Counted from the stretch's first letter, positions 1 through 10,865 are shown. The stretch: 64,000 nucleotides of DNA from Niebla homalea (GCA_019925105.1 JAHGAU010000009.1:1736001-1800000); one strand, 5' to 3'. Notes: generated from the sequence alone by a model not told the origin. A program made the numbers and translations.

Positions 1-99
1 ACGAATAAGACCTCGAACATTCGAGCCCATCGAAAGTCATGTGCTTTTCGTGGGACTGTAATATGCTGGGCGACGTCTCAATTGTGTGTATTGAGATTT

Positions 100-1411
100 G
101 ATTTCTATGGCATATCGCAAATCCATCAGCGCTACACTCGAGAACGGTGACAGGACAGCATGGCAGCTTACCAGTGGAAATCAAAATATCAGCTTTGATG
201 CTAGGAAGCGCAATGGGCGAGACTGTGTTTTCTCGGACAGCCGAGGACACGGGTTTGTAGTGCAAAGGGGTGACGGTGACTAATGTTTCATATACTGCCT
301 CGATGGTGTTTGCGTGAAGGTCGAAGGTTGACAATAGAGCTCCCTATTTGCTCATGGAACCACTGTTGGCGATTGTTAGTAGTAAACGCCCAATCAGCCG
401 CTCATTTCCTGCTACATCGCCCTGTACTTCGATACACCATCTTTCTCTGCCTAAGAATATGGCAAAAGAGGGCTCCCTGCTTCGCACTATGGGAGCAGGT
501 AATTGAGAGTCTTCTGATCTGGAGGAATCATTTGGCCCTACTTCGGAACAGGTTCGATTGCAGAGGTCCGTATGGCATGATTTCAGAGGCTTCGAGTCAT
601 CCACGCTATCGCCTACGCAGCTTTGCTTGGCAAGGCATCAGTGTAATTGGCTGTACGCCCGTCACTGGCCGACCGACGGGCCAGGTAGTACGCGACGTCG
701 TAAGGCGTCCCAGAGAGTACGTGACGAACACGAAAAGGGCACCATGAGTTTCGGATGATATGAGAGGAAAAGATGGAGCATGTGGGGTTATCCACCTCGG
801 AGGCGCTGATCCACGATGGTCTTACAATGATGGTAGACTTGAGTGTACTGTCCTCAGGACCTTGCAAGGAGTTGACAATCGAGCCGAGGAGGATTTTGAT
901 GGACAAGAGAATCTCAACCCAATGGGCAGAGGGCATCAAGTGTAGAGCATCAGTATTGTCAAGGTACGCGCACTGCCAAATGGCTGGCTGTAGACGTTGC
1001 AGAAGGAGTTGTTCAGCTTTGCTGATCTGCTGGATCACTTCTTCTTTCTGCCAGCGGGTACTGCTGTGGGAGACTGCATCGTCCCAAGTGCTTTGCCAGT
1101 TCTTTAGTATTGCCCGCAAGACGGTTGAATCGATAATCCTGGAGGTGCCCTCGCTTTCGTCCTCACAAAGCTCTCTTGATCGATGTGACCGCCAAATATT
1201 TCCTGCATGAGTCCAAATTGAGCAAAGCCTGGTGAAAAGCGCAGAGATCGAGATCAGAGCCGTGAGGTTGCAAGAAGCCCCGGTCGCCGCAGCTATAGCC
1301 GTGTCGCTCAGGGAAATTGTCAAAACCTTGTCCTTCATACTCAATGTTGCACATGTATGGGACCTCAATACCCAACTTTACCACATTCTTTGGTAGAGGC
1401 AAGTGATCCAT
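100..1411 (-). pseudogene. HET-domain-type protein, frameshifted relic
   Basis: Reading from 1411 leftward, the protein starts MDHLPLPKNVVKLGIEVPYM, which looks like the N-terminus of large heterokaryon-incompatibility (HET) proteins. The homologous reading then changes frame repeatedly: frame 1 to about 1240, a second frame around 1225-1160 (FAQFGLMQEIFGGHIDQESF), a third from about 1150 to 613 (LQPAIWQCAYLDNTDALHL, then NSWCPFRVRHVL), and a fourth at 604-344 (SCHTDLCNRTC). No donor/acceptor pairs explain these shifts, so indels and loss of function are inferred. Near 250-150 a further fragment (KHSLAHCAS) resembles the start of a HET core; the gene may continue beyond the left edge. HET proteins act in non-self recognition and cell death. 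The family assignment rests on recalled pattern, not a search. A heavily spliced live gene is the alternative. Confidence 0.55.
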
Positions 1412-2287
1412 GGCTGAACCTTGCTTGGTCAACTGGTCTTTTGTAAAGAACGAAACTTGTGATGATCATGAGCAGGCTATGGGGGAAACCTACTACAGCA
1501 ATCAGGCTGAAGCCCCTAAGAGCTGCATGGACTGGCAAACATCCAAGAAACCAATAAGAACCAACATGGTCTGACAAAACGGAATCTACAAGCATACGCG
1601 CCCTTCACATTCGCGAAGTCATCTATGTCCAATTCTGCCAGGGATGATAAAGGCTTTGACAATTGAGACCGCTATTCTGTTGGGCTCGTTAAGGCGATCA
1701 TAGCATGGGCCCCTCGGGCATCCCATTCATCGACCCGGCATTTCGAATACTTAACTTGGCTTAAGCCTTTCTTCTGGGTGCGTGAGACAGGGTCTTATAA
1801 AAGGCCGAGGGGGCATGGCAGATACATATCAGCATCAGCTCGTCCATTGATCCGCCAAGGCATCGTTTTTCTTCTCGAGACAGGTAGCTCGTTCTTCTAT
1901 AAAGTCGTAATAGATTTGAGCAATTGGATACACGGTACGGATCCGTAGTGGAGATTCCAATAGTCTGTTCTTGGCGCCAAGGAATTACAGTGGAAGTCCC
2001 TCGGTCATGGAATAAGACGAATTCAATTATGATCCCTCTGCTCTAATAACCTTGGTTACCTCTGCTCTACAGGGAGACTTACTGACTGGCAGATACGACC
2101 GAGCTGTCATGTCTAGAGGCAGAATCTCTAAAAATCTCATGGCCGACAATGGAGACAAGATATTGAGGGGCCTTCCCATAGCCCATATTCACATGCCTGA
2201 ATGTGGGATCTGACAGACAATGTCTACCGTCACTCAGTCTCCTCACCGAGTCAACCCGCCTAAAAGCATTGTCCTTTCTGCTCAACC
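1412..2287. other. Intergenic, no gene seen
   Basis: No convincing coding sequence. A TATAAAA stretch lies near 1796 on the + strand, but no open frame with protein-like content follows it before the methyltransferase start at 2288. It may be promoter or relic DNA. Confidence 0.5.
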
Positions 2288-3358
2288 ATGAGCGAAGATG
2301 TCTCACCTCCCCAGCTGACGGTCCTCGACCTCCCCCAAGTCTACACCAAACCCTCCTTCTCAACCCTCCACTCCACCCTCACCTCCCTCACCCTCCATCC
2401 GGAATCATGGGACCCTTCATCAGCTCCCCAAACCCATTGCCCCATCAGCGAGGAAGGCATTCCCGCTTACCTCACCCGTCTCATCTCCTCCCCACTCGCA
2501 TGGCTTTCGAGCGATGGGCAACGTGAGGAGATATGGGAAGAAGCCAGTAAGCGCCTCAGCGAGCGGTCTGGACGGTCGGGCATGTCGGCCCTGAAACGCA
2601 CGTTCAAGATACCTCGATCGTTCGATGGAGTGGAGGGAGAGGAGGTGGAGATACAGATACATGAGCCGGGACTTGTGAATGATCAATTGGGGCATAAGAC
2701 ATGGTTAGGGGCTTTTGTGCTGGCCAAGTTGCTGCCGAGGCTGCTGCCGCGGTATTTCCACTTGCTACAGGTGGATGGCCACGAGGCCTCTGAAGGAGGT
2801 GGCCCGTCACGGCATCGTGTTCGCGTACTGGAGCTTGGTGCAGGGACTGGTCTGGCGGGCATTGCTGCTGCAGCGTTGTACCGCAACGGCGTGGAAGTTC
2901 ACATGACAGATCTGCCCGAGATAGTCCCGAATCTACGTGCCAACATCGATGGAAATTCCCCGCTGCTGGGCGATGGTGCGCACGTGAGCGCAGATGTGCT
3001 GGACTGGTCCGATCTACCGCCACCGGAAGATCCTGGGCGAGGGGGAATGATGTACGACTGCATCCTGGCGGCAGACTCTCTCTACGGGCCACAACATCCC
3101 CGGGTCTTGGCGGATGCAATTGCTATGTACTTGAAAAAGGGAGAGGGTGCCAAGGTCTTCTCCGTCCTCCCGTTCCGGGAGATGGAGCTCGACTATCACA
3201 GTGAGCTGAGGGAGCAGATGGCCGCCAAGGGGTTTCATGTGCTGGAGGAGGGTGAAGAGCTGGGTGTGGAAGATTGGTACATCAGCGGTGGCAATGGTGC
3301 TGAGCGGACAAAGGTGCGGTGTTGGTGGTCCGTGTGGCGATGGCAGTGCGCTGATTGA
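2288..3358 (+). CDS. Rrg1/METTL21-type protein methyltransferase
   Basis: A single-exon 356-residue class I SAM-dependent methyltransferase. The SAM-binding motif I LELGAGTGLAG sits at residues 181-191, followed by the acidic-loop region DLPEI (208-212) and a post-II strand ILAADSLY (259-266). An N-terminal helical region (residues 1-130) precedes the fold. This order matches the METTL21/EFM family and in particular the fungal glucose-inducible methyltransferase Rrg1 type. Members methylate lysines on chaperones or elongation factors in the cytosol; the substrate here cannot be read from sequence. The ATG at 2288 is the first in frame after stops and precedes a typical Ser/Pro-rich N-terminus. 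The stop lies 95 bp from the stop of the convergent mdm12 gene. Confidence 0.88.
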   Translation: MSEDVSPPQLTVLDLPQVYTKPSFSTLHSTLTSLTLHPESWDPSSAPQTHCPISEEGIPAYLTRLISSPLAWLSSDGQREEIWEEASKRLSERSGRSGMSALKRTFKIPRSFDGVEGEEVEIQIHEPGLVNDQLGHKTWLGAFVLAKLLPRLLPRYFHLLQVDGHEASEGGGPSRHRVRVLELGAGTGLAGIAAAALYRNGVEVHMTDLPEIVPNLRANIDGNSPLLGDGAHVSADVLDWSDLPPPEDPGRGGMMYDCILAADSLYGPQHPRVLADAIAMYLKKGEGAKVFSVLPFREMELDYHSELREQMAAKGFHVLEEGEELGVEDWYISGGNGAERTKVRCWWSVWRWQCAD

Positions 3359-3453
3359 TGAAGAATCTTTTTAATCCCCTCGTCTCCCACATGAATTGCA
3401 GTCCTTGGGAATCGATGTATCGATGGTTCATCTCATAGGATCTCGTCTTTGTG

Positions 3454-4656
3454 TTACACCAGCACCGTCCAGAAGCTCGGCCAGACGAATTCCTCCTCAA
3501 AGATTCTCCTGACCTGCTCCAGCACGAACCTCTCCACTTTGCCCACGTTCTTGAGAACCTGCTTACCTTCCCCTTTTCTCCCAATCTCACTTTCTATCCT
3601 AATCTCTTTCAACAACCCACCACCAACCGGCCCCTCCTCTCTCCCTTCTCTCTTCTCTCCCTCACCGTCCCCACCTTCTTCCTCCCCAGCCAACAAAAGC
3701 CGCGCCTCTTCCTCCCCCAGAAAGCAGAACTTCACTTTGCCTCTAGCATCCTCTTCCCCCTCCGCACCACCCTCTCTGGCCTGTGCACCCCCTCCTTTAC
3801 CACCTCCCCTGCCCCTTAAATACGCAACGACCCCCACCCCATCGAACCTGACACCACAAATCCTCAACTCCAACGGTATCCCCACGAAGCTGGGCATGGG
3901 ATAATCCAGCATCACCTCCGCCGTCAACCCCAGACTCATCGTCCCATCATACTTTATATGCAGTGTTGTCTGCAGATCGAGGTCGCGGTCTTTGCTCTTG
4001 GAGGGGGTTGGCGATGTAGGCATCTGCGATGGAGCATGAGAGGAGCGTGGAGGAGGAAGAGGAGCAGGATGAGGAGGGGCAGGTGCAGGGGCAGCCCAGG
4101 GGGAGGGCGAGAAGGGCGTGGCGGTGCCGGAGAGGATGCCATGCGCGGAGGGATTGAGGGCGGGGAGGTGGAAATATCCGAACCCGCCGCCACCACCAGT
4201 ACCAGCACCACCAGCGCCGATGCCCAAACCCGGTGTAACCGCCGCGGGTACAGATCGCGGTGGCGCTGCCCCTGCTCCTCCCACCCTTCCCAGCCTATCC
4301 GCCTCCGCTGCTACACCCCGTTCCCCAGTATCTTGCAGTTGCTCGTTGAGTGCCTCCTCCCCGTCCTCGTCATCGTCATCCTCACTATCATAGAACTCCC
4401 CCAGCGGATCCGTCACATCCAACAACCTCACCTCGGGCGCCTCGGCCCCGAAGTCGAAATCGTGGACGTTGACCCGCCGGATGAAGCGCGGGAGGGTGAG
4501 GGTCTGGAATTTGGCGTGGATGAAGTCCCGGATGGAGAGGGCGAGGTCGTTGGGGAGGGGGGGGTCGTCGGTTTGCGATGGGGTGGGGGGGTTGAGATCT
4601 GTGGAGGGGGTGGAAGAAGGGTTGGTGAGGGCGGACCAGTTTATGTCGATGGACAT
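3454..4656 (-). CDS. mdm12: ERMES complex subunit Mdm12
   Basis: A 400-residue single-exon protein. It starts with the family-typical MSIDINWSALT and contains a split SMP lipid-binding domain: an N-terminal block (LALSIRDFIHAKFQTLTLP, then VHDFDFGAEAPEV), a long Gly/Pro/acidic linker (about residues 85-215), and a C-terminal block (LHIKYDGTMSLGLTAEVML, FVGIPLELRICGVRFDG) ending in ERFVLEQVRRIFEEEFVWPS. Mdm12 bridges Mmm1 and Mdm34/Mdm10 at endoplasmic reticulum-mitochondria contacts and transfers phospholipids. The length fits filamentous fungal orthologues, whose linkers are longer than in yeast. The E/G-rich insertion near the C-terminus (about residues 300-350) is a lineage expansion. It is convergent with the methyltransferase gene. 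Confidence 0.96.
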   Translation of the reverse strand: MSIDINWSALTNPSSTPSTDLNPPTPSQTDDPPLPNDLALSIRDFIHAKFQTLTLPRFIRRVNVHDFDFGAEAPEVRLLDVTDPLGEFYDSEDDDDEDGEEALNEQLQDTGERGVAAEADRLGRVGGAGAAPPRSVPAAVTPGLGIGAGGAGTGGGGGFGYFHLPALNPSAHGILSGTATPFSPSPWAAPAPAPPHPAPLPPPRSSHAPSQMPTSPTPSKSKDRDLDLQTTLHIKYDGTMSLGLTAEVMLDYPMPSFVGIPLELRICGVRFDGVGVVAYLRGRGGGKGGGAQAREGGAEGEEDARGKVKFCFLGEEEARLLLAGEEEGGDGEGEKREGREEGPVGGGLLKEIRIESEIGRKGEGKQVLKNVGKVERFVLEQVRRIFEEEFVWPSFWTVLV

Positions 4657-5848
4657 TTATGGGAGGGTGGGGGTTACATGGTTGTGAGGGAGGGCGGGGT
4701 GGAGGATCGTGGGGGAGGGGGCATTTGGAGGTTGAAACAGGAGGAGGAGAGTGGAGATAGGTGGAAGAGCGACGGAAGAGTGGAATATTTCAGTCAGTGC
4801 TTGCCACTGGAGACAGTGACTTGTAGATGAACCACCGAAGCAATCAGTGTATAGAGCATTGAGTCTGTGTACATAGCATCATGGGTCACGGTAGCCCTGA
4901 GCATGTCGCCCAGGCCTCTAGGGGATGTTGGCCTCAACTCCATAGCCATCATCAATCATACACTTCACACTCACATGCTATGTTCCTGATGAACAACCTA
5001 TCCTTATGGATCTTCAACCGTATGTAATATATCTGGCAGCTATAAAATCAACGGCGAAGCCAGTTCAATGACTCTATCAATTCCATAAATTGAAAACCGA
5101 CAATCCATACCAATCTCGTGGAAAAATCCGCAGCATGAACAAGCTGTTTCTATCAAGCTATATTGCTATCTCCCAGATTCCCACAAACAAATCCCCTTTT
5201 AGCCTCCTTCCACAGATCTGAATTTGGTGCGTCTAGCATAGCTACCCAGCATGGGCCTGTCGCAAGCTTGAAGGGCCGTGAAAACCAATGCTCAATATAA
5301 TCCTAGCCAGGCTCCATTTGCCATCATATCTCCATGCCATCAGCATGCTCTAGCGATGCAATGCTGGTATCAGTCCAATCCTCTCCCCCTACGTTTCCGT
5401 GTCGAGGTGATTCTTGATGGGGTTACGCCTTGCAGCAAGGCATTGGAAGTCCAGATCTGCTCCTTTATGAGATCTCCTGTGACATTGTGTTCCCCCTTTG
5501 CTGCAAGGACGGCACGATCTCTTCAAGAATCTGCAGTGTCATCATTACAATAGCGCTCCTCGAATTCAGTTGCGTAGTCTGATAAGAATCTTCTCTCTTC
5601 CGATCCTTGTCGCCAGATTCCAGATACCGGCAACGTATCTACACCTCACCATTCAATGCCCTTTCGAAGTCTGGAACAATTCCAGCGGGAGAACACCCGA
5701 CGCCTGCCATGTATGATGCCCGAAGTCTTAATGGCAAGGTGGTATTGATAGTCTTATATGAGACTTGAACCCAACAGTACCTAAAGCGACCTGCGTCGTG
5801 TACCCGATGGACCCGAGTTTTTGGATCATCTCACAAGATTCGGAACCT
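4657..5848. other. Intergenic, no gene seen
   Basis: About 1.2 kb with only short open frames lacking recognisable features. It holds the mdm12 promoter on one side and the 3' end of the MBOAT gene on the other. Confidence 0.5.
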
Positions 5849-7120
5849 TCACCTCGCATAGATTTCCAGTAAGGTGGCGCAATAGATTTTCGGGAACTGC
5901 CACTTCGGCACTGACCAGAAGAAGAACGAAAAGACCCAGGCGACACCAATCACCTTACCCCCACGGCCAGAAGCAAAGCCATGGTAAGCCCGCTCCCAGC
6001 CCATTTTTCGAGCCAGGGCGGCACCCTGACTCTGCACCCCAGCCTCCGCGGCGCCGGCGCAAAAATTAGCTAAAAACCAGGCGACGTCCCGCCAGACGCC
6101 GCACCGCTGGCCCATCTGCCAGCTCATGGCGGAATGAGCGAGGCCGGAGCAGAAGAAGATGCAGAATGCTACGAAAGCCTTGTCCGATTTGGAGCCCCGC
6201 TTGAAGCCCGCGATCTTCTGCGAGAATGCGGAGGCGTGGCTGCCGTACGGTCCGACGGCGAGGCGATGCCAGAACCCCCCCCAGAAGCGTCGGATACTGG
6301 TGATGTGCCGTACGTCGCCAAAGAGCGGGGGCCAGTCCCTGGGGCTATCCAAGCGCAGTACACAGACGAAAAGCAGGGCGAATACGTGGTGGCAACCTTC
6401 CAGGACCAAGTACGCAGCCAGTGCCCAATCTATGGCGAGGAAGGCCCGGAGGAGAGTCTCGCGGAGTGTGATGTCGCCTGTTGTGGAGCCGGGGATGGTT
6501 GCGAATGACTGACAGCGAATGATGCGGGATAGGTAGCGCTCTCGGTAGGGGCTAAAGTCATCAATGGACATGGGTCGGAAACGGCCTGGAAAGATCTGAC
6601 TGGAGATGATCTGATGGACGAGTGCGTAACAGCAGAGTTTGAATGTTCGGATGAACACGAAGTATTTCATAGACGATGAACCACGCTGACTCTTAGTCTC
6701 TGACAGGATGCTATCAGTCGTGATCTCGTCATCGAGTAGGTCAAGCCGACGCGGATTGCTCCAGATTCGATAAGCAGCTCTGAATTTCATCTTGGACTGC
6801 ATAGATGACCTGCATTCACCCCCACCACGCACGATTGTGCTTGGCTGTTCCACAGATGCGAGAGTCCACTTCTCGACGTATAACGCCGCTGCGATGTGCG
6901 CGACATAGATGGTGATAAAGAGGCCCCACAGGCTGTCCAATCCAAGCCATGAAGGCAAATTGCTGAGATAACGAAAGGACAGACCAGCAAAGAAGAATAT
7001 GAACGGTGCAAAGTAGGGGCGGATTGGCTGGGTGGCGTGAAGGGCGATCAGACTGAGACCGCTTGATATTGCGAAGTGTGAAAGTGGAATCAAGGCAAGC
7101 TCAACACCAAGGACAGACAT
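5849..7120 (-). CDS. Wax-synthase-like MBOAT acyltransferase
   Basis: A 423-residue single-exon multipass membrane protein. Hydrophobic segments occur at about residues 5-28, 36-52, 62-82, 225-255, 315-335 and 385-410. The fungal wax-synthase/TRI7-like signature RRFWGGFWHRL lies at 277-287, and SGLAHS at 325-330 carries the histidine (329) expected at the active site of membrane-bound O-acyltransferases. The domain before it, RDWPPLFGDVRHITSIRRFW, is typical of the family. Such enzymes transfer acyl or acetyl groups to alcohols in the endoplasmic reticulum membrane, and many sit in secondary-metabolite clusters. No polyketide, terpene or peptide synthase is visible nearby, so this copy looks like an orphan and its substrate is unknown. 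Confidence 0.88.
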   Translation of the reverse strand: MSVLGVELALIPLSHFAISSGLSLIALHATQPIRPYFAPFIFFFAGLSFRYLSNLPSWLGLDSLWGLFITIYVAHIAAALYVEKWTLASVEQPSTIVRGGGECRSSMQSKMKFRAAYRIWSNPRRLDLLDDEITTDSILSETKSQRGSSSMKYFVFIRTFKLCCYALVHQIISSQIFPGRFRPMSIDDFSPYRERYLSRIIRCQSFATIPGSTTGDITLRETLLRAFLAIDWALAAYLVLEGCHHVFALLFVCVLRLDSPRDWPPLFGDVRHITSIRRFWGGFWHRLAVGPYGSHASAFSQKIAGFKRGSKSDKAFVAFCIFFCSGLAHSAMSWQMGQRCGVWRDVAWFLANFCAGAAEAGVQSQGAALARKMGWERAYHGFASGRGGKVIGVAWVFSFFFWSVPKWQFPKIYCATLLEIYAR

Positions 7121-7769
7121 GCCTATCGCTCCGTTCTTGCCAGTGAGTCAGTTCAAAGGTACTGTAAGATTGACGGCGCTACTCGTAGGGACGATCTCGA
7201 ATTAAATTCAGAGTCGATCGACAAACGGAGCGCTGTGGGTATAGTAAAGACCGTGATCGTTCAATAAGCTTCCTGCATCTGTCCAACGGCCATCACGATC
7301 TTGTATGGTTCCATCATGGATGTATCGTGTGGTTGCATCAAGGCTGGCTGCGGCACGGATTGAGACATGTGGCGAAGTGCAACACAACGGCTCAGGAGGA
7401 CTCATGGTACGTCATACTCGACCTGTTGGATAAAGTTCGCAGTCGTTTCAAATGTCAGTGCCGCGTACTGCCATCCTTGGGTTGTTTCGAGGGCCCTCTA
7501 GCTTCGATTCTGCCCTCGTTATTCTTTGGGCCTCTCGAAGTCGCGTAAGGAGCCTAGGAGATGGTGGCACTTCTCGCCACCAAGCAAGGCAGTGTCGGAT
7601 AATGAATACCCACGCAGTATCAGGGGCCAACTCAGAATCCTTCTCTGCGCCGCAGACTTGCATGCGCCTTCCTGAGACTTTGGGAAAAGTGGAGGTGGCC
7701 ATCTAGGCCAACAGGGTGTGTGAATTGAACGAATTTGGATCCTTGCGGTTGCCAAGCTACCTGAAGCTC
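7121..7769. other. Intergenic, no gene seen
   Basis: About 650 bp with overlapping short open frames on both strands and no recognisable protein. It contains the MBOAT promoter and the 3' flank of the signal peptidase gene. Confidence 0.5.
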
Positions 7770-8361
7770 CTACATGAATATCCCCACAAGAAGAGAACCG
7801 ACTATACCGCTAATTTTGAGCCAAGGATGCTCCTTGCACACAATGGTAGCCCAGCCGAGAAAAGGAAGGTAGCCCACCACAACACCAAGAATCTCACTTC
7901 GATCCACGTAGTCTTGCCCTGCAGGATAGAGCATCCTATCGTCCTCGTCATTGTTGTCCCCCTTTGTCACAATCTTTTGTCTGGGTATCAAAAATTCAGC
8001 AAATCGCCTCCCTCCCACCCGAAACTCCCTACCTGTAAACGGTCCCATCGTGACTCTCCTCCGCTTGCCAGTGGATCTCAACGGCTCGGTGCACCATCGG
8101 CATCGGTCTCCCCGGGAACCAGCACACGGGGATCTGTCCCACCTGGATGGTCTCGCTGCGGTTCGAGAGCAGGATGAGATCGCCCCGGTGGAACGCCGGC
8201 GCCATGGACTCCGACACCACCACCAGCACCGGGTGCGACGAGTTGGCGAGCAAGGAAAAGGACTTCCAGGCCATGAACACGGTGCAGATCAGAAGTAGCA
8301 AAGGCTGTAGACGGAGCAGCCGGGCTCTGGTCGAGGGAGCTCTGGGGGGGTGATCGCGCAT
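7770..8361 (-). CDS. sec11: Signal peptidase complex catalytic subunit Sec11
   Basis: Two exons (8361-8033 and 7980-7770) give 179 residues. The 52-nt intron starts GTAGGG and ends ACCCAG, with a GCTGAAT branch-like site. A single transmembrane helix lies at about residues 17-32. Box B SESM places the catalytic Ser at 52, the eukaryote-type catalytic His is 91 (MVHRAVEIH), and KGDNNDEDD at 116-124 supplies the Asp residues. VVGYLPFLGWATI and EHPWLKISGIVG are the conserved C-terminal segments. The enzyme removes signal peptides at the endoplasmic reticulum. The start at 8361 gives a normal length; an in-frame ATG at 8430 would add 23 residues. Several normally invariant positions differ from the typical fungal orthologue (for example ILLSNR, EHPWLKIS), so this may be a divergent or second copy. 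Confidence 0.92.
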
Positions 8362-9191
8362 GCTGCTTTGGGGGGTGGGGGGTCTCGTAAACAATGTAGA
8401 GATTGCTTGTGGAATTCCACACATGTGCAAAAATGCTGTAGCAGCTGACCGGAATCAGAGGGAAAGTATGATAGATAAAGACGGGATGCTGGAGTTTTAA
8501 CGCTCGTGGCCAGCTTTTTCATTGCCGCAGAATAACAAACAAACAAACATATTAATTGTGGCTGCGCAAACGAACACTTCGCCGCAACGAGCTGATCTGC
8601 TGATCTTGCCACCCTATTGCATAGGATACCGATCGGGAAACAGAATGTTGAATGGTCACTGCAGGGAGGAGGAGAAGAAGCGAGGGATACAAGAGGTTAT
8701 CTTGGAAACTATCATAGGTCGAGTATGCTTATGACGAAGAGTAAAGATTGCCAAGGAGATCCATATTTTTTTAAACTCTTTCGTTTGACGCAATCGTTGC
8801 GATTTGCACGTTGACGTTGGAAAATATACCCTGTGGCGCAAAGAGATGGAGCTTATGGGGAGTTGAGGAAGTTTGTGAAGGGGGAGGGAAGGGCAGCAAG
8901 ACAGGAGAATAGTAGTATGATATGTTCTCTAGCAGTGCAATAACAGACAAAGAACCAATCAGGATATGGTTTTGTCAAGCGAACGTAGTCAATTTCGATA
9001 ACTGCAAAGAAATGCGGAAGTCCACCCAATGTTTCCCGCTCTATTCGTACAGAAAGATCAGGTCAATGATCTGGCAAGAACAGACGCTACCCCCCCCCCC
9101 CGCCATCTTCCCGACCCTGAGGACTCTCCCACTTTGCCGCCATCGCCCACGCTCAACGTGGTCGTTGACGAGCGATTCCCTATTTTCCCCC
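8362..9191. other. Intergenic, no gene seen
   Basis: About 830 bp. It holds the sec11 promoter and the 3' flank of the secreted-protein gene. A run of ten or more C residues occurs near 9092. No coding content was recognised. Confidence 0.5.
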
Positions 9192-9665
9192 TCAGTTCCC
9201 CTTCTTCACGGTATCCAGAGCCTGCTGGAGCGTGTCCAGTTCCTGGGGCGTCAATCCATTATACTGCAGCGCCGCGGACCCCATGGGGATGGGGCGAGGC
9301 TGGCCCGGCCGGTTCTGGCCGAGGAACACATTCGCCAGCGTCATGCACGCGGGGGGCACGTTGTCGAAGCGGACGTTGCTGTCGCCTTGCTTGCTGACCT
9401 GGACGGTCACGCCCTTCAGCTGCGACTGGCACGCCTGCTGGGCGGCGGGCGGCAGGGAGGTGTCGTCGGCTTGGCGGCGCTCCTTGTGGCCCTTGGTGCC
9501 GGCCCCGATCCCGCCGGCGATGGCCCCGCTGCCGAGCCCGGCCCCGACTCCGGCGGCCTCGCCTGCCGTCATGCCGATTACGGCGAGGACGGGAGGGGCG
9601 GGACAGGGCTGGAGTAGGGTCATGAGAGCGAAGGCGGTGGTGCTGATGGCTGCGAAGGTCTTCAT
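9192..9665 (-). CDS. Small secreted protein, CPAPP family, copy 1
   Basis: A 157-residue single-exon protein. Residues 1-20 form a signal peptide; the next segment begins PCPAPPVLAVIG and runs into a Gly/Ala-rich stretch (GAGLGSGAIAGGIGAG, about residues 40-57), then a dibasic HKERR that could be a Kex2-type processing site. The mature part contains two further cysteines (ACQSQL and PPACMTL). The same order of elements (signal peptide, CPAPP, Gly/Ala segment, basic site) occurs in the protein encoded divergently at 10992. The function is unknown; size and architecture are those of fungal secreted effector-like proteins, but that role is inference. A TATAAAA lies about 120 bp upstream. Confidence 0.75.
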   Translation of the reverse strand: MKTFAAISTTAFALMTLLQPCPAPPVLAVIGMTAGEAAGVGAGLGSGAIAGGIGAGTKGHKERRQADDTSLPPAAQQACQSQLKGVTVQVSKQGDSNVRFDNVPPACMTLANVFLGQNRPGQPRPIPMGSAALQYNGLTPQELDTLQQALDTVKKGN

Positions 9666-9786
9666 TGTTGCTCCTGTGGTTTCTTTGGATTGTGTGTGGT
9701 ATAGACTGGAGTATGTTCTGTGTGGAATGGTCTGGGGTTTTGGTAAAAGCGGAGGGTTTCGTTGGCTTGGAGATTGGGAAGCTTTG

Positions 9787-9793
9787 TTTTATA
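9787..9793 (-). promoter_or_regulatory. TATA-like box of CPAPP copy 1
   Basis: TATAAAA on the minus strand, about 122 bp upstream of the ATG at 9665. Position and sequence are suggestive only. Confidence 0.35.
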
Positions 9794-10859
9794 TGCACTT
9801 TATCTTGCTTTGGTGCGGATGATGATGATGGGCAGGACGGAAGCGTCGTCGCATTGTCTTTTATATCTGGTCGCTCGCCAAGGGATCGGGGCAAGATCGC
9901 TCTATCACATCGATCTTCTCTTTGAAACTGTTCATTGCCGCACTTTACATCATCAACGTTGGTGTCTCCTCGTTCATCAAACGCTGAGGACGACGAGGGT
10001 TGGACCTAGGTTGGACCTGAGTGGATCCGTGGAGGGTCACACGGTCACAGAAAAGTGGAGAGGTTGGTATTCAGAGATCTCACACGTCGTGTTGATGTCG
10101 TCAGTCACAGTAGAATGTATCTTCCTGATACAATGGAAAAACGGCAAAGTGTTTCACGGTGTCGTGGCTATACCCATGATGGCCCTCGATGGCTCTCGAA
10201 GTGATGCTGGTAGGTGAGTCTCCCGTGTGAGGCAATAATGCGCTCTCATGGGTCGTAACGAGAGTTGCAGATGTTGGAACAGGCAGTTGAACCTTGCGAT
10301 CTGCCTGAGGGCCTTCTCGTGCTGTTGGATTCAACGAAGGACGACAAGGATGGCACTCGGATGAAACGTAGTGTAGCAAGGTACGCGTCCGTATGTCTCC
10401 AACGAGCCATGCGGAGCTGGACACACTACCTCGTGCTCTGAGACGAGATTATACTCCATGTCAGACCGCAGATGTTTCGAAAAAGCTCAGCCAGACACAG
10501 CCGTCTGTTGATCAGTCTCCACTGTTAGGAGCAAAATATTCAGCATGTTGTTACATGACCTTTGCCACGGGTAGGAGCTCGTATGAGACATCAACCAAGC
10601 CTCGCTCATCCTTGCAAATCGCTCTCTCGAGCAATCCTGATCGGCTCTCGGCTTCAACTGATGGCTCTTCAGTGAGCATGTGGCAACTGTATAAGATCAG
10701 TACCAACATTGTCCGTGTCATGAGCATCTATAACATCCACCGTAGCAGAGGCAGTGACGCATGAGAGGGTGGAGAAGTTCGAGTCTGAAACAGAATCCTA
10801 CAATCTCCAGTCTAATGACATGCAAGGCATTCTGAAATGTATTTCGCAGATCCGAGGAA

Positions 10860-10865
10860 TATAAG
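10860..10865 (+). promoter_or_regulatory. TATA-like box of CPAPP copy 2
   Basis: TATAAG inside GGAATATAAGAG, about 130 bp upstream of the ATG at 10992, a spacing like that of copy 1. Confidence 0.3.

Noticed and set aside
9259..9894. Minus-strand frame of 211 residues overlapping CPAPP copy 1
   Set aside because: Arg/His/Gly-rich with no signal peptide; the other frame has a signal peptide and a paralogue.
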